Source of the DNA: Terriglobia bacterium
GTDB taxonomy: Bacteria > Acidobacteriota > Terriglobia > Terriglobales > Acidobacteriaceae
Length of the DNA stretch: 64,000 bases
Reading direction: 5' to 3'
Assembly (NCBI GenBank): GCA_020072645.1
Contig: JAIQGK010000003.1
Location: 558,001 to 622,000, forward strand
Part shown: positions 41,465 to 51,608 of the stretch, piece after piece
How the letters are laid out: every line of letters begins with the position of its first letter
Position numbering within the stretch: the stretch's first letter is position 1
Position numbers and translations under genes: made by a program
The notes under the pieces: generated by a model
Seen by the model: the letters and a program-made list of their open reading frames with translations, nothing else
What the model was told of the DNA's origin: nothing
Database searches by the model: none

Positions 41465-43141
41465 CTATCGGGAAGCTGTCGCCGAACTCAACGCCGGCGC
41501 TGGATACGTCGGCAGCTTCTCCCGCGTCCGGTTCGCCCGCTGAATATCCAATTCCCCAAACAGGATTGACGGCGCTACAATCGCGCTCGGTAGCGGCTCT
41601 GCGCGGTTGTAAACGTAATTGTCAGTGCCAGTCGCGACGATATCACTGCGAAGCGCGCGTGTATCAAGTTGCTTAAAGACCGCGCCGCGCACCAACTCCT
41701 GGTGTCCATCGTTGACGTAGATTCGCCACAGCAAACGCGGTGAAAGCTGCGGCCCGGTGGTTTCCACAAAATATCCGTATGGACGTCCCTGGTCTTTGCA
41801 CATCTGGATCAGTTTTTTCTTCAGCTCGTCGAAAGGCACGCTGTGCTCCGCCTTAAAGATCAGGTTTGATATCTGTGGACGCGGCGCTCCCGCCAGCGCA
41901 GTCCTTCCGTGGCCGTTCGAGTGCGGAAAGTCGCGTATCGGCTCACGCCCGAGTAGGTAATTCGTCAGCATGCCCTTCTCGATCACCGTGACCTTTTGCG
42001 CTTCCACGCCTTCGTCATCCACATCGTAATATCCTGCAAGCGACTGGTGATCAAACTCTTTGTCCTTCGGATCGTCCACCACGGTGAACGTCTCCGGCAA
42101 CACGCGTCCTTTGTAATACGAAGCAAATTCTCCATTCGTGCGCGCCGGATTCCCCAGGTCAGGACGGATCCCCAGAATATTGGGAACAATCAACCGCTCG
42201 AATATTGACGTTGCGGCGTCCGCCGAGAAGAGTACCGGTCCGCGATAATCGTCTTCCACCAGCGGAGCTTTCTTAAGCGCCGCAAAGCTGCCAATCAGCT
42301 TCTTGGCTTCCTGCGCCACTTCCTCTTTCTTGGGCAGCTCATCGCCTTTGGTCACCACCCAGCCGTGGCTGCGCTCCAAGTGCATGCCATCGTCAGCCTG
42401 ATCGGAGGCGGAAAACAGCAGCGTGTAAATGCTCTTGCCGTTGCGCGCCACCGTGCCTTCAGTATTCACAAAGTAACGGTTCAGCACGCGGAAGTTCAGC
42501 ATCGCGCTGCTCATCTCCAGGCTTGGATCGCTGCGGAATAAATCAGAAGTTGCGCGGACTTCCTGCTTCCATTTGTCCAGGTCCACGTCCAGCTTCGCCA
42601 GATCGCGCACGGACTGCGCCGGCTTCTCCTGCGAAAAGTCAGCCATGTCGTTTTCGGTTTCCACGCTCTTGAGCGCTGCCTGCTTTTCCGTAAAGCCGCT
42701 CAGTGCGGACTTGTACGCCTTGTCTGTGGCCAGCCAGAGCTGGCGACGCAGCGCAAGTTCGTCGTTATCGGTGGGCAACACTTCCACGGCGCCCATTCCC
42801 TCGCCGAAGTAGCTGTCCTGCTTGTAGTCGCCAATACGGACGACCACGCGCACCAGCCTGCCGCTGTTGACCTGGTCTGTGCGCAGAGCGCCCAGTGTCG
42901 CATCGGAAATGTTGTCCTGAATTTCCGTTACCTGGTAGTCGATGTAATACGGCCGTTGCAACTGCCCAAGCTGCAGCTTTTCCTGCGAGCGCTTCAGCTC
43001 CGCCAGCATCGCCTTAAGCACTGCATCGCCATGATCGTTCGAAGAAACTGAAGTCGCCGCAGGCGCGCTATTGTTATCACCGGCCAGGGCAGCCGCTGAC
43101 AAGATAACCAGCAAAAGAAGAGTAGGAATAAGCCGGCGCAT
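41465..43141 (-). CDS. Exported TldE/PmbA-like protein
   Basis: A 558-residue protein with signal peptide (LIPTLLLLVILSAAALAG). It aligns in outline with the TldD/PmbA modulator-protease fold (LAGYYDVDDEGVEAQKVTVIEKGMLTNYLLGREP, LIFKAEHSVPFDELKKKLIQ) but has no HExxxH, as expected for the non-catalytic TldE-like partner. It overlaps the TldD-like gene (TAATG), so both should form a heterodimer. The signal peptide is unusual: classical TldD/TldE are cytosolic. Confidence 0.85.
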   Translation of the reverse strand: MRRLIPTLLLLVILSAAALAGDNNSAPAATSVSSNDHGDAVLKAMLAELKRSQEKLQLGQLQRPYYIDYQVTEIQDNISDATLGALRTDQVNSGRLVRVVVRIGDYKQDSYFGEGMGAVEVLPTDNDELALRRQLWLATDKAYKSALSGFTEKQAALKSVETENDMADFSQEKPAQSVRDLAKLDVDLDKWKQEVRATSDLFRSDPSLEMSSAMLNFRVLNRYFVNTEGTVARNGKSIYTLLFSASDQADDGMHLERSHGWVVTKGDELPKKEEVAQEAKKLIGSFAALKKAPLVEDDYRGPVLFSADAATSIFERLIVPNILGIRPDLGNPARTNGEFASYYKGRVLPETFTVVDDPKDKEFDHQSLAGYYDVDDEGVEAQKVTVIEKGMLTNYLLGREPIRDFPHSNGHGRTALAGAPRPQISNLIFKAEHSVPFDELKKKLIQMCKDQGRPYGYFVETTGPQLSPRLLWRIYVNDGHQELVRGAVFKQLDTRALRSDIVATGTDNYVYNRAEPLPSAIVAPSILFGELDIQRANRTREKLPTYPAPALSSATASR

Positions 43142-44877
43142 TAGTGCACCTCCGGCTTGCTGGATTGCTGGTTCGCAACCTCGGCTTTCTCTACACCCGG
43201 CGGAGGCAGCAGCGGCGGTCGCTCATGCCCTTGCGAAACCTTCTGCACCTCAATTTCTGAAAACAACATTGCCGGAGCGGCTGCGGCTACAGGCACCGAA
43301 CCCGATTCCGCTCCGCATTCTCCATTAAATACATCCATCTTCTGCCCCGTTAGCACAATCCGGTTCAGCGCGTTCAGCGGCGTTCCAATAATGTCAACGC
43401 CGCGCACCAGTTCGTCCGGACGCCCATCTGGATAAACTTTCCACACCATCAACGGCATTACCTGAAAAGCCTGCGGCATGTTGCGCATCGTGAGCGTAAA
43501 GCCGCCGGCGATATCTTCAAAATAAAGACCAAACGGCTTCTTCTGTTTCCGAATTTCGTTGATCAGTTCCTGCCGCAGTTGTGAATCCGGCACAGTCTTG
43601 TTCGAGCGGACAATCAAATTTCCCTGGCGTCCCACCGGCATCATGCCAGCCTGCCCGCGTCCGTGCCCGTTCGATTGCAGAAAGCCTTTCACCGGCATCC
43701 GCGACATCAGGAACTGCTTCAATATGCCGTTCGAAATCAGTTCTACCTTTTTGCTCTTCTCGCCTTCTTCGTCATAACTGTAATTGCCGCTTAGCTCCAC
43801 TCCGTCCAGCTTCGCCAGCGTCGGATCGTCTTCCACGCTCAAAAACTTCGGCAAAACCGGCTGACCGATCATCTTGGTAAACGTCTGGCCTTCATTCTCC
43901 CCGCGCTGCCGCTGACCTTCCAGTCGATGTCCCACTACCTCATGGAAGAACACCGCCGCCGCCCGCCCGGAAAGCAGCGCTGGCCCGTTGAAGGGTTCCA
44001 CCACCGGCGCTTTTTTCAGCTTTTGCAGATCCTGCGCGATCTTGTCAATCTTTGCCGCGATCTCCTGCTCTGGCGCGAGCTTGTCAAAAGTAGAAGCATC
44101 AAACGTCTCTGACCTGGCCAGTTCCATCCCGTCGGATGAACGCGTGCTTCCCAGCGCCAGCACCCGGATCAACGGACGCGAATCCACTAGCCGCGAGCCT
44201 TCACTGGAAACAAAGTAGCGCGTCGTATCCTGCACCACCAGCACTACCGTGGAGCTTTCAATGTCTGGATATTTCTTGAAGATCGAGGAAAGTCTGCGCA
44301 CTCGCTCTTCCCATTCATGCTGGTCAAACTTTGGCGGAACAATTTCCTTCCCGATATAAACCTGCGGCTTCTCCGCTGAAAAATCCGGAGACGAATCCTC
44401 TTCGTCCGCGCGGACCTTGGTATTGGTCTTCACCTCAAGAAATCCCTGTGCGGCTTTCTTGTACATGCGATCGGTGTTGATCCACAGCACGCGCGCAATG
44501 GCGTCCGGCTTGTCTTCCAGCGGCAGTGAAGCCGTGGTGACCGCGTTAAAGCGGTTCTCGCCGTGCGTGTTGTCCAACTCGCGGCTGCCCACGCGGACAG
44601 AAACATCCACCGTGCGATCGTGCCGCTTGATGTTGGCCATCAACGCGCCATTGCTGGCCATAATGACGGAGCCAAAATCCTCGTTCCCGGCATAGCTGAT
44701 GAAATACGGTGCAGGATCGGCCTTGCTCAGCGAACTCATCGCGCGATCCAGCTCCTGCTGCAGCGTGTGCAGCAATACCGGGTCGTTGGCGCCGGCCGCG
44801 GCCGTCTGCCCCAGCAACGCCGGGACAGCAGACACAAATAGTAGTAGACAGAGAAAGAATGACTTCAGAGATGACAT
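43141..44877 (-). CDS. Exported TldD-like zinc metalloprotease
   Basis: A 578-residue protein with signal peptide (SFFLCLLLFVSAVPALLGQ). The HExxxH zinc motif is VFFHEVVGHRLEGQR (near residue 313), with GVELSGNYSYDEEGEKSKKVELISNGILKQFLMSR and the SNGHGRGQAGMMP segment downstream as in TldD. The family trims unfolded peptides; TldD/E processes microcin B17 and CcdA in E. coli. It is coupled to the TldE-like gene; both being exported suggests a periplasmic protease complex. Confidence 0.88.
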   Translation of the reverse strand: MSSLKSFFLCLLLFVSAVPALLGQTAAAGANDPVLLHTLQQELDRAMSSLSKADPAPYFISYAGNEDFGSVIMASNGALMANIKRHDRTVDVSVRVGSRELDNTHGENRFNAVTTASLPLEDKPDAIARVLWINTDRMYKKAAQGFLEVKTNTKVRADEEDSSPDFSAEKPQVYIGKEIVPPKFDQHEWEERVRRLSSIFKKYPDIESSTVVLVVQDTTRYFVSSEGSRLVDSRPLIRVLALGSTRSSDGMELARSETFDASTFDKLAPEQEIAAKIDKIAQDLQKLKKAPVVEPFNGPALLSGRAAAVFFHEVVGHRLEGQRQRGENEGQTFTKMIGQPVLPKFLSVEDDPTLAKLDGVELSGNYSYDEEGEKSKKVELISNGILKQFLMSRMPVKGFLQSNGHGRGQAGMMPVGRQGNLIVRSNKTVPDSQLRQELINEIRKQKKPFGLYFEDIAGGFTLTMRNMPQAFQVMPLMVWKVYPDGRPDELVRGVDIIGTPLNALNRIVLTGQKMDVFNGECGAESGSVPVAAAAPAMLFSEIEVQKVSQGHERPPLLPPPGVEKAEVANQQSSKPEVH

Positions 44878-44964
44878 GGCTAACAGAAAGTGTACCTCAA
44901 GCTTTAGACACCGGAAATGTTACGTTAGACTTCCCTCCAAACCTGTAGTTGGTTTACCTGATTT

Positions 44965-45303
44965 TTCACCGCAAAGGACGCTAAGGACGCCAAGGAAACC
45001 AGGAATTTCAAAGTCCATTAACAACGCGTCTGATCCCATCACGAAGGTGTAGAGTATTGAAATTAATCAGGATTCCCAGCTTCTTTCCGCTGAGCTTAGG
45101 GACGAGATAACCTGCGCCTGGTGAATGGCTACGAAGCTGTCAATCGCTTTGATCTCGACTATCGCTAGATCTTCCACCACCAGATCAAGCCTGTAGCCAA
45201 TATCCAGCCGACCATCGATAGACAAGCGTTAGGAAAAAGCAGGGGTACAAATAAACCTTCTGATCCATTTTCCTTCGCGCCCTCTGCGTCCTTTGCAGTA
45301 AAA
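44965..45303. repeat. Inverted repeat pair bracketing a GxxExxY relic
   Basis: Left arm 44965-45000 (TTCACCGCAAAGGACGCTAAGG...) and right arm 45268-45303, whose complement is TTTACTGCAAAGGACGCAGAGG..., are about 35 bases each and face each other across 267 bases that hold a decayed GxxExxY-type gene. The arms belong to the same family as 41387-41460 and 32700-32730. Confidence 0.7.
45008..45231 (-). pseudogene. GxxExxY family protein remnant
   Basis: Translation of the minus strand gives IDGRLDIGYRLDLVVEDLAI followed by VEIKAIDSFVAIHQAQVIS, then, after a one-base frameshift near 45098-45102, KLSGKKLGILINFNTLHLRD and GIRRVVNGL with a stop at 45008. This is the C-terminal two thirds of a GxxExxY protein (a nuclease-like fold of unknown role, normally ~125 residues). 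The N-terminal third is missing, replaced by repeat DNA. Confidence 0.75.
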
Positions 45304-45310
45304 GTAGGGT

Positions 45311-46822
45311 TTATTCCCCTGCACTCTTCGCCGACGCTGGTTTCCACCTCAATATCGGCTTTCTTGCTGCAGCCGTTTCATCCAGCCGTTTCACCCTAGT
45401 CGTATGCGGCGCATTCTTCACGAACTCAGGATCTTCCTCCGCTTCGCGCGCAATTGATTTCATCGCGTCCACCAGGAGATCCAGTTCTTCCAGCGACTCG
45501 CTTTCCGTTGGCTCGATCATGATTGCGCCGTGCACCACCAGCGGAAACGACACTGTATAAGGATGGAAGCCATAATCGATCAGCCGCTTGGCAATGTCGC
45601 CGGTCTTTACGCCCTTCTGCTCCTGGATGTGGTCACTGAACACTACTTCGTGCATCGACGGGCTGGAATACGGCAGCTGGTAATCGCCTTCCAGCTTTTT
45701 GCGGATATAGTTGGCATTCAGCACCGCATCTTCTGTCGTCTGCCGTAGGCCGTCAGGACCATTGGCCAGCGTGTAAGCCAATGCCCGCACGTGCATGCCA
45801 AAATTTCCATAAAACATGCGCACGCGTCCCACGGATTTCGGCCGGTCGTAGTCGAATGCCAGCGTGCCATCGGCCCGCTCCACAATCACCGGCTTAGGCA
45901 AAAACGGTTCCAGAATTTTCTTGCACGCCACGGGACCCGATCCAGGCCCGCCTCCCCCATGCGGCGTGGAAAAAGTCTTGTGCAGATTCAGGTGCATTAC
46001 GTCCACGCCAAAGTCGCCCGGACGCGTCTTACCCACCAGCGCGTTCATGTTCGCGCCATCCATATATAGAAGACCGCCCTTCTGGTGAAGGATCTCGGCG
46101 ATCGTATGGATTTCCTGCTCAAAAATTCCCAGCGTGTTGGGATTGGTCAGCATCAGTCCGGCGACGTCTTCATTCATCTGCGCCGCCAGCGCGCTCACGT
46201 CCACCATGCCGCGTGAATTCGACTTTAAATTTTCCACGGCGTATCCGCAGATCGCCGCCGTGGCAGGGTTGGTGCCATGCGCGGAATCTGGTATCAGGAT
46301 CTTTTTGCGCGGGTTACCTTTCGACTGCAGATAAGCATGGATGAGCAAAATGCCGGTCATCTCGCCGTGCGCGCCCGCCGCGGGCTGCAGAGTGATCGCG
46401 TCCATACCGGTAATGTCCAGCAGGCAGTCGGAAAGCGTCTTCATTACCCGCATTGCACCCTGTGAAACTTCCGCAGGCTGGTAAGGATGCGCATTGGCCA
46501 GCCCCGGAAAGCGCGCCACAACTTCATTCACTCGCGCGTTGTACTTCATGGTGCAGGAGCCCAGCGGATACATCCCCAGATCGATCGCGTAATTCCATGT
46601 GGAAAGGCGCGTAAAGTGGCGGATGATCTCCATCTCGCTCACCTCCGGCATATTGCCTAGGTCAGCGCGGGCTGAAGAACCTAGAGCCTTTGCGTAATCG
46701 ACTTCGGGCACATCCAGCGGCGCCAGCCGGTAACCTTTCTTTCCCGGTGACGAGCGCTCAAAGATCAGCCCTTCATTCTGGTTAACGTGGTGTGTCGCTT
46801 TCTTGATATCTTTATTGCTCAT
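45311..46822 (-). CDS. gcvPB: Glycine dehydrogenase (decarboxylating) subunit 2
   Basis: A 503-residue C-terminal half of the P protein, as in organisms with a split GcvP. The PLP lysine is in [36 protein letters not shown] and [14 protein letters not shown] are conserved. With subunit 1 it decarboxylates glycine and loads the aminomethyl group on the H-protein lipoyl arm. It overlaps subunit 1 by four bases. The C-terminus is Lys/Ala-rich and ends next to the repeat pair at 44965-45303. Confidence 0.95.
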   Translation of the reverse strand: MSNKDIKKATHHVNQNEGLIFERSSPGKKGYRLAPLDVPEVDYAKALGSSARADLGNMPEVSEMEIIRHFTRLSTWNYAIDLGMYPLGSCTMKYNARVNEVVARFPGLANAHPYQPAEVSQGAMRVMKTLSDCLLDITGMDAITLQPAAGAHGEMTGILLIHAYLQSKGNPRKKILIPDSAHGTNPATAAICGYAVENLKSNSRGMVDVSALAAQMNEDVAGLMLTNPNTLGIFEQEIHTIAEILHQKGGLLYMDGANMNALVGKTRPGDFGVDVMHLNLHKTFSTPHGGGGPGSGPVACKKILEPFLPKPVIVERADGTLAFDYDRPKSVGRVRMFYGNFGMHVRALAYTLANGPDGLRQTTEDAVLNANYIRKKLEGDYQLPYSSPSMHEVVFSDHIQEQKGVKTGDIAKRLIDYGFHPYTVSFPLVVHGAIMIEPTESESLEELDLLVDAMKSIAREAEEDPEFVKNAPHTTRVKRLDETAAARKPILRWKPASAKSAGE

Positions 46823-48144
46823 TGGCCCACCGCCTGCGCTGCCGCGTCAATCTGTTCTTTGCTGTTCAGCTCCGTGCAACACCATAATGATGCGTTGCCC
46901 AGCTCCGGATAATGCCAGCTCAGCGGGAAGCCGCCAATCATCTTCTTTTCCAGCAGGCGTTTGTTGATTGCGTGCGGATCATCCTTCGTCTGCACCACAA
47001 ACTCATTGAAGCGCGGCGCGCCGTTAAAAAGTATCTTTGCCTTTTTCGCAAATTCTTTCGACGCGTGCGTGGCTTTAGCCAGGTTCTGTGCCGCCAGCTC
47101 TTTCAGCCCTTCACGGCCATAGATCGTCAGGTAGATCGTCGCCATGGTGGCAATCAACGCTTGGTTGGTGCAGATGTTCGACGTTGCTTTCTCGCGGCGG
47201 ATATGCTGCTCGCGTGTGGAGAGCGTCAATACGAATCCGCGTTTGCCGTCTTTATCTTTCGTCTCGCCCACCAGCCGGCCCGGTATCTGCCGGACGAACT
47301 TTTCTTTCGTCGCCATCACGCCAGCATACGGACCGCCATATCCCAGCGGCACGCCAAACGATTGCGTCTCCATTGAGACGATGTCAGCCTCCACCGGCGG
47401 CTTTACGATTCCCAGCGACAACGCCTCGGCAATCGACACAATCAGCAGCGCGCCCTTTTTGTGGACCAAGTCAGCCACGGCGGTCACGTCTTCAATCGTG
47501 CCAAAGAAATTTGGTGACTGGATCAGCACGCACGCCGTGTCGGACGTAATCTTCTTTTCCAAATCGGCCATGTCCACCCGGCCATTTTCCAGGTAGTCGC
47601 ATTCCGTAATCGGCAGCCCCTGGTGCTGCGTGTAGGTGTGCATCACCTCGCGGTATTCGGGATGCACGCTCCGCGCCACTACCGCCGCCTTCCTTCCGGT
47701 AATGCGCACTGCCATCAGCATGGCTTCAGCCGCGCCCGTAGAACCGTCATACATAGAGGCGTTCGCCACTTCCATGCCGGTCAATTCGCAGATCATGGTC
47801 TGGAATTCAAAAATCGCTTGCAATGTTCCTTGCGCGATCTCCGCCTGGTATGGCGTATATGACGTTAAGAACTCGCCGCGTGAAACCATGGCGTCAATAA
47901 CCACCGGACGGTAATGATGGTAAGCGCCGGCGCCCAGAAACAGCGCATACCCGGCGGCGTTGTGGTCGGCTCGAGCATGGAAATAGTCAATGATCTCTGA
48001 TTCCGCCATTTGTCGCGGCACTTTCAGGTCGCGGGTCAACCGATATTCAGCTGGAATTGGCGCGAACAGGTCATCAATGGATTTACATCCGATCTCGCGC
48101 ATCATTTGCGCACGATCAGCGGGCGATTTGGGTAAGTAGCGCAT
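46819..48144 (-). CDS. gcvPA: Glycine dehydrogenase (decarboxylating) subunit 1
   Basis: A 441-residue N-terminal half of the P protein. [18 protein letters not shown] and [32 protein letters not shown] are typical of the split subunit. It has the fold-type I aminotransferase core but no PLP lysine, which is in subunit 2. The gene lies between gcvH and gcvPB on the same strand; a 310-base repeat-bearing gap separates it from gcvH. Confidence 0.95.
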   Translation of the reverse strand: MRYLPKSPADRAQMMREIGCKSIDDLFAPIPAEYRLTRDLKVPRQMAESEIIDYFHARADHNAAGYALFLGAGAYHHYRPVVIDAMVSRGEFLTSYTPYQAEIAQGTLQAIFEFQTMICELTGMEVANASMYDGSTGAAEAMLMAVRITGRKAAVVARSVHPEYREVMHTYTQHQGLPITECDYLENGRVDMADLEKKITSDTACVLIQSPNFFGTIEDVTAVADLVHKKGALLIVSIAEALSLGIVKPPVEADIVSMETQSFGVPLGYGGPYAGVMATKEKFVRQIPGRLVGETKDKDGKRGFVLTLSTREQHIRREKATSNICTNQALIATMATIYLTIYGREGLKELAAQNLAKATHASKEFAKKAKILFNGAPRFNEFVVQTKDDPHAINKRLLEKKMIGGFPLSWHYPELGNASLWCCTELNSKEQIDAAAQAVGQ

Positions 48145-48145
48145 G

Positions 48146-48219
48146 TTTTTTTCTGAAATCCCGAGCCCGCGGTCTTTGCGGGTTTTTCTGAAATCCCAAA
48201 CGTGCGTTCTTTGCGCGTG
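48146..48219 (-). repeat. Two tandem 37-bp units upstream of gcvPA
   Basis: Units 48146-48182 and 48183-48219 share TTTTTCTGAAATCCC and TCTTTGCG words at 37-base spacing. They lie directly before the gcvPA start (48144). The remaining gap to gcvH (48220-48454) has further repeat-like GC-rich DNA (a TCCCTCGCTCCGCTCGGGA word near 48430) and no gene. Confidence 0.6.
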
Positions 48220-48454
48220 AGGGACCCCTACAATCTTCTGTACAGCTTAGGTTAACTATAAAAACTTTACATTCGTCATCCCGAACCCCGTAAATGAGCG
48301 CGCGCAATCATCAGCGCGAGAGTAGGGGTGAGGGACCTTTTGTTGGGAAGTTGCACGTTTCTCAAGCTGCCACACGTTCTAAATGTCTGCTCATTTCAAT
48401 CCTAAAGCTCGTCGCGGCCATAGGGCTCCCTCGCTCCGCTCGGGATTGCAAAAA

Positions 48455-48838
48455 CTACTTCTCTTCCGCGATGTACTTTTCATAATCGTCTGCCGACATC
48501 AGCGCATCGGCCTGGCTCGGGTTGGAAAGCTCCAGCTTGATCATCCAGGCCGCATGCGCGTCCTGGTTCACGGCTTCCGGCCCCTGGTTCAGGCTCTCAT
48601 TGATCGCAACAACTTTGCCGGAAGCCGGCGCATAAAGCTCAGACACGGCCTTTACCGACTCCACGGTGCCAAAGCTTTTGCCTGCTTCCACCTGAGCGCC
48701 CACCTTGGGCAGTTCAACGAACACAATGTCGCCCAGCGATTCCTGAGCGTGATCGGTGATTCCTACCGTGGCGGAGTTGCCCTTTACCTGGATCCACTCG
48801 TGCTCTTTCGTGTACTTGTAATCTTTCGGATATGCCAT
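48455..48838 (-). CDS. gcvH: Glycine cleavage system H protein
   Basis: A 127-residue lipoyl carrier. KYTKEHEWIQVKGNSATVGITDHAQ is the conserved N-terminus; the lipoylated lysine is in GTVESVKAVSELYAP (near residue 63). It shuttles the aminomethyl group from GcvP to GcvT. It lies 62 bases after gcvT on the same strand. Confidence 0.96.
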   Translation of the reverse strand: MAYPKDYKYTKEHEWIQVKGNSATVGITDHAQESLGDIVFVELPKVGAQVEAGKSFGTVESVKAVSELYAPASGKVVAINESLNQGPEAVNQDAHAAWMIKLELSNPSQADALMSADDYEKYIAEEK

Positions 48839-48900
48839 CGGTTCATCCTGTCTGCAATTAAGATTTCGGGGTACTGATTTCTAAGGCGATGGTTTCTTGG

Positions 48901-50043
48901 CTACGACTTTTTTGGTCTCTTGTAAAACGGTGTGGGCACAACCTTGCACTTGACCTTCTGGCCCCTGATCTCCACAAACACTTCGTGCCCAATTTCTGAA
49001 TTCTGCGGCGGCACGTAAGCCAGGGCGATGTTTTTTTTCAAAAACGGCGCAGGCGACCCGCTGGTAACGTAGCCGATCTCATTCCCCGCTTCGTCAAATA
49101 CTTTGTAGCCGTCGCGCGGGATTCCGCGGTCCACCGCTTCCAAGCCCACCAGAATGCGCTTTACTCCAGCAGCTTTCACTTTTTCCAGCGCCGCCTTGCC
49201 AATGAAATCCGGCTTCTCCATCTTGCAATAGCGATCCAGCACGGCCTCAAAAACGTTAATCGTGTCTGAAATCTCGTGGCCATAAAGCGCCATCTTACCT
49301 TCAAGCCGCAGTGTGTTCCGCGCGCCCAAACCACAAGGGACAATGCCAAACTCTTTCCCCGCCTCGGTCACTTCGTTCCAAACGCGCTCGCTGGTTGGGA
49401 CATCGGACGGAACGTAAATCTCAAATCCGTCCTCCGCCGTATAACCTGTCCTGGCGATCAGCGTGTTGGGCAGATTGCAGACCGTTCCGTGCTTGAACCA
49501 GTAATTCTTGATCTGTGAGAGGTCAACATTCGTCAGCTTTTGCAGCGTGGCTTGCGCCTTGGGGCCTTGTACGGCGATCTGCGTGTAGTAGTCGCCCACA
49601 TCATCCGCATGGCAGCGGAACTTGCTCACGTTCTTGCGCACCCAGCTGTGGTCTTTCTCGCGCGTGCCTGCGTTGATCACCAGCAGATAATCGTTCGGTC
49701 CCATCTTGTGGACGATCACGTCATCCACGAACGTCCCTTCGGGATAAAGCAACGCGGAATAGTGCGCCTGGCCTTCCTGAAGTTTTGAGGCGTCATTCAT
49801 GCTGATCCACTGCACGGCCTCCAGCGCCTGCGGCCCGCGGATCAGGATGTCTCCCATGTGCGAAACGTCAAACATGCCCACGCCCGTGCGTACCGCCATG
49901 TGCTCTTTTACAAGCCCGCCACTCGCAGGATACTCGACGGGCATGTCCCAGCCGCCAAAATCCACCATCTTGGCGCCGAGTTTGCGGTGCATCGCGTTGA
50001 GCGCAGTTTTCCGGAGCGTCTGGCCTTCTGCGGTAGAGGACAA
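48901..50043 (-). CDS. gcvT: Aminomethyltransferase (glycine cleavage T protein)
   Basis: A 380-residue folate-dependent enzyme that releases ammonia from the H-protein-bound intermediate and makes methylene-THF. KMVDFGGWDMPVEYPASGGLVKEHMAVRTGVGMFDVSHMG is the family N-terminus; CGLGARNTLRLEGKMALYGHEI is the conserved folate-site region. The start is TTG 50043 after AAAGGG; no ATG fits. It is the first gene of the gcvT-gcvH-gcvPA-gcvPB cluster. Confidence 0.95.
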   Translation of the reverse strand: MSSTAEGQTLRKTALNAMHRKLGAKMVDFGGWDMPVEYPASGGLVKEHMAVRTGVGMFDVSHMGDILIRGPQALEAVQWISMNDASKLQEGQAHYSALLYPEGTFVDDVIVHKMGPNDYLLVINAGTREKDHSWVRKNVSKFRCHADDVGDYYTQIAVQGPKAQATLQKLTNVDLSQIKNYWFKHGTVCNLPNTLIARTGYTAEDGFEIYVPSDVPTSERVWNEVTEAGKEFGIVPCGLGARNTLRLEGKMALYGHEISDTINVFEAVLDRYCKMEKPDFIGKAALEKVKAAGVKRILVGLEAVDRGIPRDGYKVFDEAGNEIGYVTSGSPAPFLKKNIALAYVPPQNSEIGHEVFVEIRGQKVKCKVVPTPFYKRPKKS

Positions 50044-50112
50044 ATGTTTTCCCTTTCTGACCTTTTAGTTACAGGCTGACAGAGTCCGCCGGGGAGGACA
50101 GGCGAACCTCCA

Positions 50113-50141
50113 AGGTTAACATCCGAGTTTTGCAGGGTCAA
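50113..50141 (-). promoter_or_regulatory. Putative promoter of the gcv cluster
   Basis: On the minus strand TTGACC (50141-50136), 17 bases, then TAACCT (50118-50113) preceded by TG (extended -10). The predicted ~60-base leader can form a GGAGG/CCTCC hairpin; it does not match the glycine riboswitch consensus I know. Confidence 0.45.
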
Positions 50142-50172
50142 TAAAGCCGAAGTGTGTTGTCAAAGCTCGTTA

Positions 50173-51606
50173 GAAATGTCCCCATCGTTAACTCATTTTT
50201 TTAAGTTGTTGTGAGTTTGGACTGCGCCCAGAAGCGGAGCCCGTTAGGGCGAAGCGTAAGGGCGCATTCTAAACGGTGGCACTGCCGCAACTGCTGGCTG
50301 CATGCTTTTATAACTTTGCCGCCACGGATGGTCCTGCTTGGCGGGTTTTCTAACTCTCACCGGGGCGACCGCTGGACGCGTCTGGATCGCCTTCGGCGGT
50401 GCTTCGGATAGCTCGGTAAAGGTCATCTTCTCGCCTTGATGGTAGATCGCCATGCTGCCGTCTTCCCATTCGCACACCAGAGCTTTACTTTTACTTGATC
50501 GGTGGTGCTTCCGCTCTGGTTGCAGTTGCAGATAACGGCCATGATGCCGAATCACCCAGTCGTTGCCAATTGTCCGTTCAGTTTCCAGCCGGAAGATCTG
50601 CCGTAACTCCCATGCCGGTGGCTTCCGCCGGTGATAATCTTCCGGCTCGGCTGCCTTCCGTGCGAAACGACGGTTGTGCTCCGCCAGATACTCCTCTTGC
50701 AGATACTGGTTGGCCGCCTCATAGCTGGCGATCCCTTTCCGCCGTAGCTTCTTGATCAGCCGGTCCTGGTGCACTCCATGGACGCGCTCCACTCGCCCCT
50801 TGGCTTGCGGTGTACTGGCCGCGATGATCCGTATTCCCAGCTTCTGGCACATCCTCCCGAACTGCGTCAGCGGCACCTGGCCCCGCAACTGCTCGGCGGG
50901 CGTGGCTTTCCGCTTGTACACGTTCTTCCAGTCCGTATACAGCGCCTGCGGCACGCCATACCGTTTGATCCAGCCCCGCAACACTCCCACCGCTGCCCAG
51001 ATCGTCTCTTCTTTTCCCATCCGTGCCTCCGTTCGGCTCGTGGCATCGTCATGTCCATCAGACAGCCCCGCGGTCCCCGCCCTTCCAGCCAAGTCATGAA
51101 AGCTGCCTTCCAACTGCACCAGTTCACCCAAATGGGCCTTGCGATCTCTCCTCTGGTGGTGCTTCTTTCTCTTTCGCTGCCGGCTCGGCCAGCATCCAGC
51201 GTCGTAATGTTTCGTGGTCGACTACGATCCCGTCTTCTTCGGCCAGATGTTCGGCGGCCAGATGTTCGGCCGCCAGCGTCGGCCCGAATCTTGTCTCTTG
51301 TGTCCCGGAATACTTCTTCTGCATCAACTGCAACACTCGTCGTCGCAGTTTCTTCGGCTTGCCTCGATTCGAGCCCCGGCCCGCATGCCCGTGTTTCAGT
51401 CCTTCTGCTCCCTTTTTCCGATACCTGCGCCACAGCCTTTTTGTCTGCCGATAGCTCAGTTCCAGCATCTCCGCTGCATGCACCAGCTTCAACGCTTCGC
51501 TGGCGACACGTCCCATTACTTCCACACGCTCCAGCTCGCGACTACTCATCGCTGTCCTTTTCAATGAGTCCTCCTGGCTGGAGTCCTCAGTCTAAGGGGA
51601 CATTTC
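50173..51606 (-). mobile_element. Decayed ISNCY-type insertion sequence
   Basis: About 1.43 kb bounded by inverted ends GAAATGTCCCC (50173-50183) and GGGGACATTTC (51596-51606); a further GGGGACATTATC lies at 51623-51634, so the right end may reach there. The interior is one transposase gene broken by frameshifts. The left end is only ~32 bases from the gcv promoter. Confidence 0.75.
50244..51564 (-). pseudogene. ISNCY-family transposase, frameshifted
   Basis: The N-terminal part (51564 down to ~51170) encodes the helix-turn-helix region with ELSYRQTKRLWRRYRKKGAEG and FGPTLAAEHLAAEHLAEEDG, the latter showing a 15-bp internal duplication. The frame shifts near 51170-51195; the sense frame continues HQRRDRKAHLGELVQLEGSFHD, shifts near 51091 (WLEGRGPRGCLMDM) and back near 51050 (DDATSRTEARMGKEETIWAA). 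The C-terminal DDE half runs to 50244 (PQAKGRVERVHGVHQDRLIK). The first catalytic Asp (normally LDGS) is Glu. It is clearly inactive. Confidence 0.8.
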
Positions 51607-51608
51607 CA

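Noticed and set aside
50044-50112. Glycine riboswitch upstream of gcvT
   Set aside because: The leader is only ~60 bases and lacks the tandem aptamer motifs known for glycine riboswitches; only a small GGAGG/CCTCC hairpin is present.
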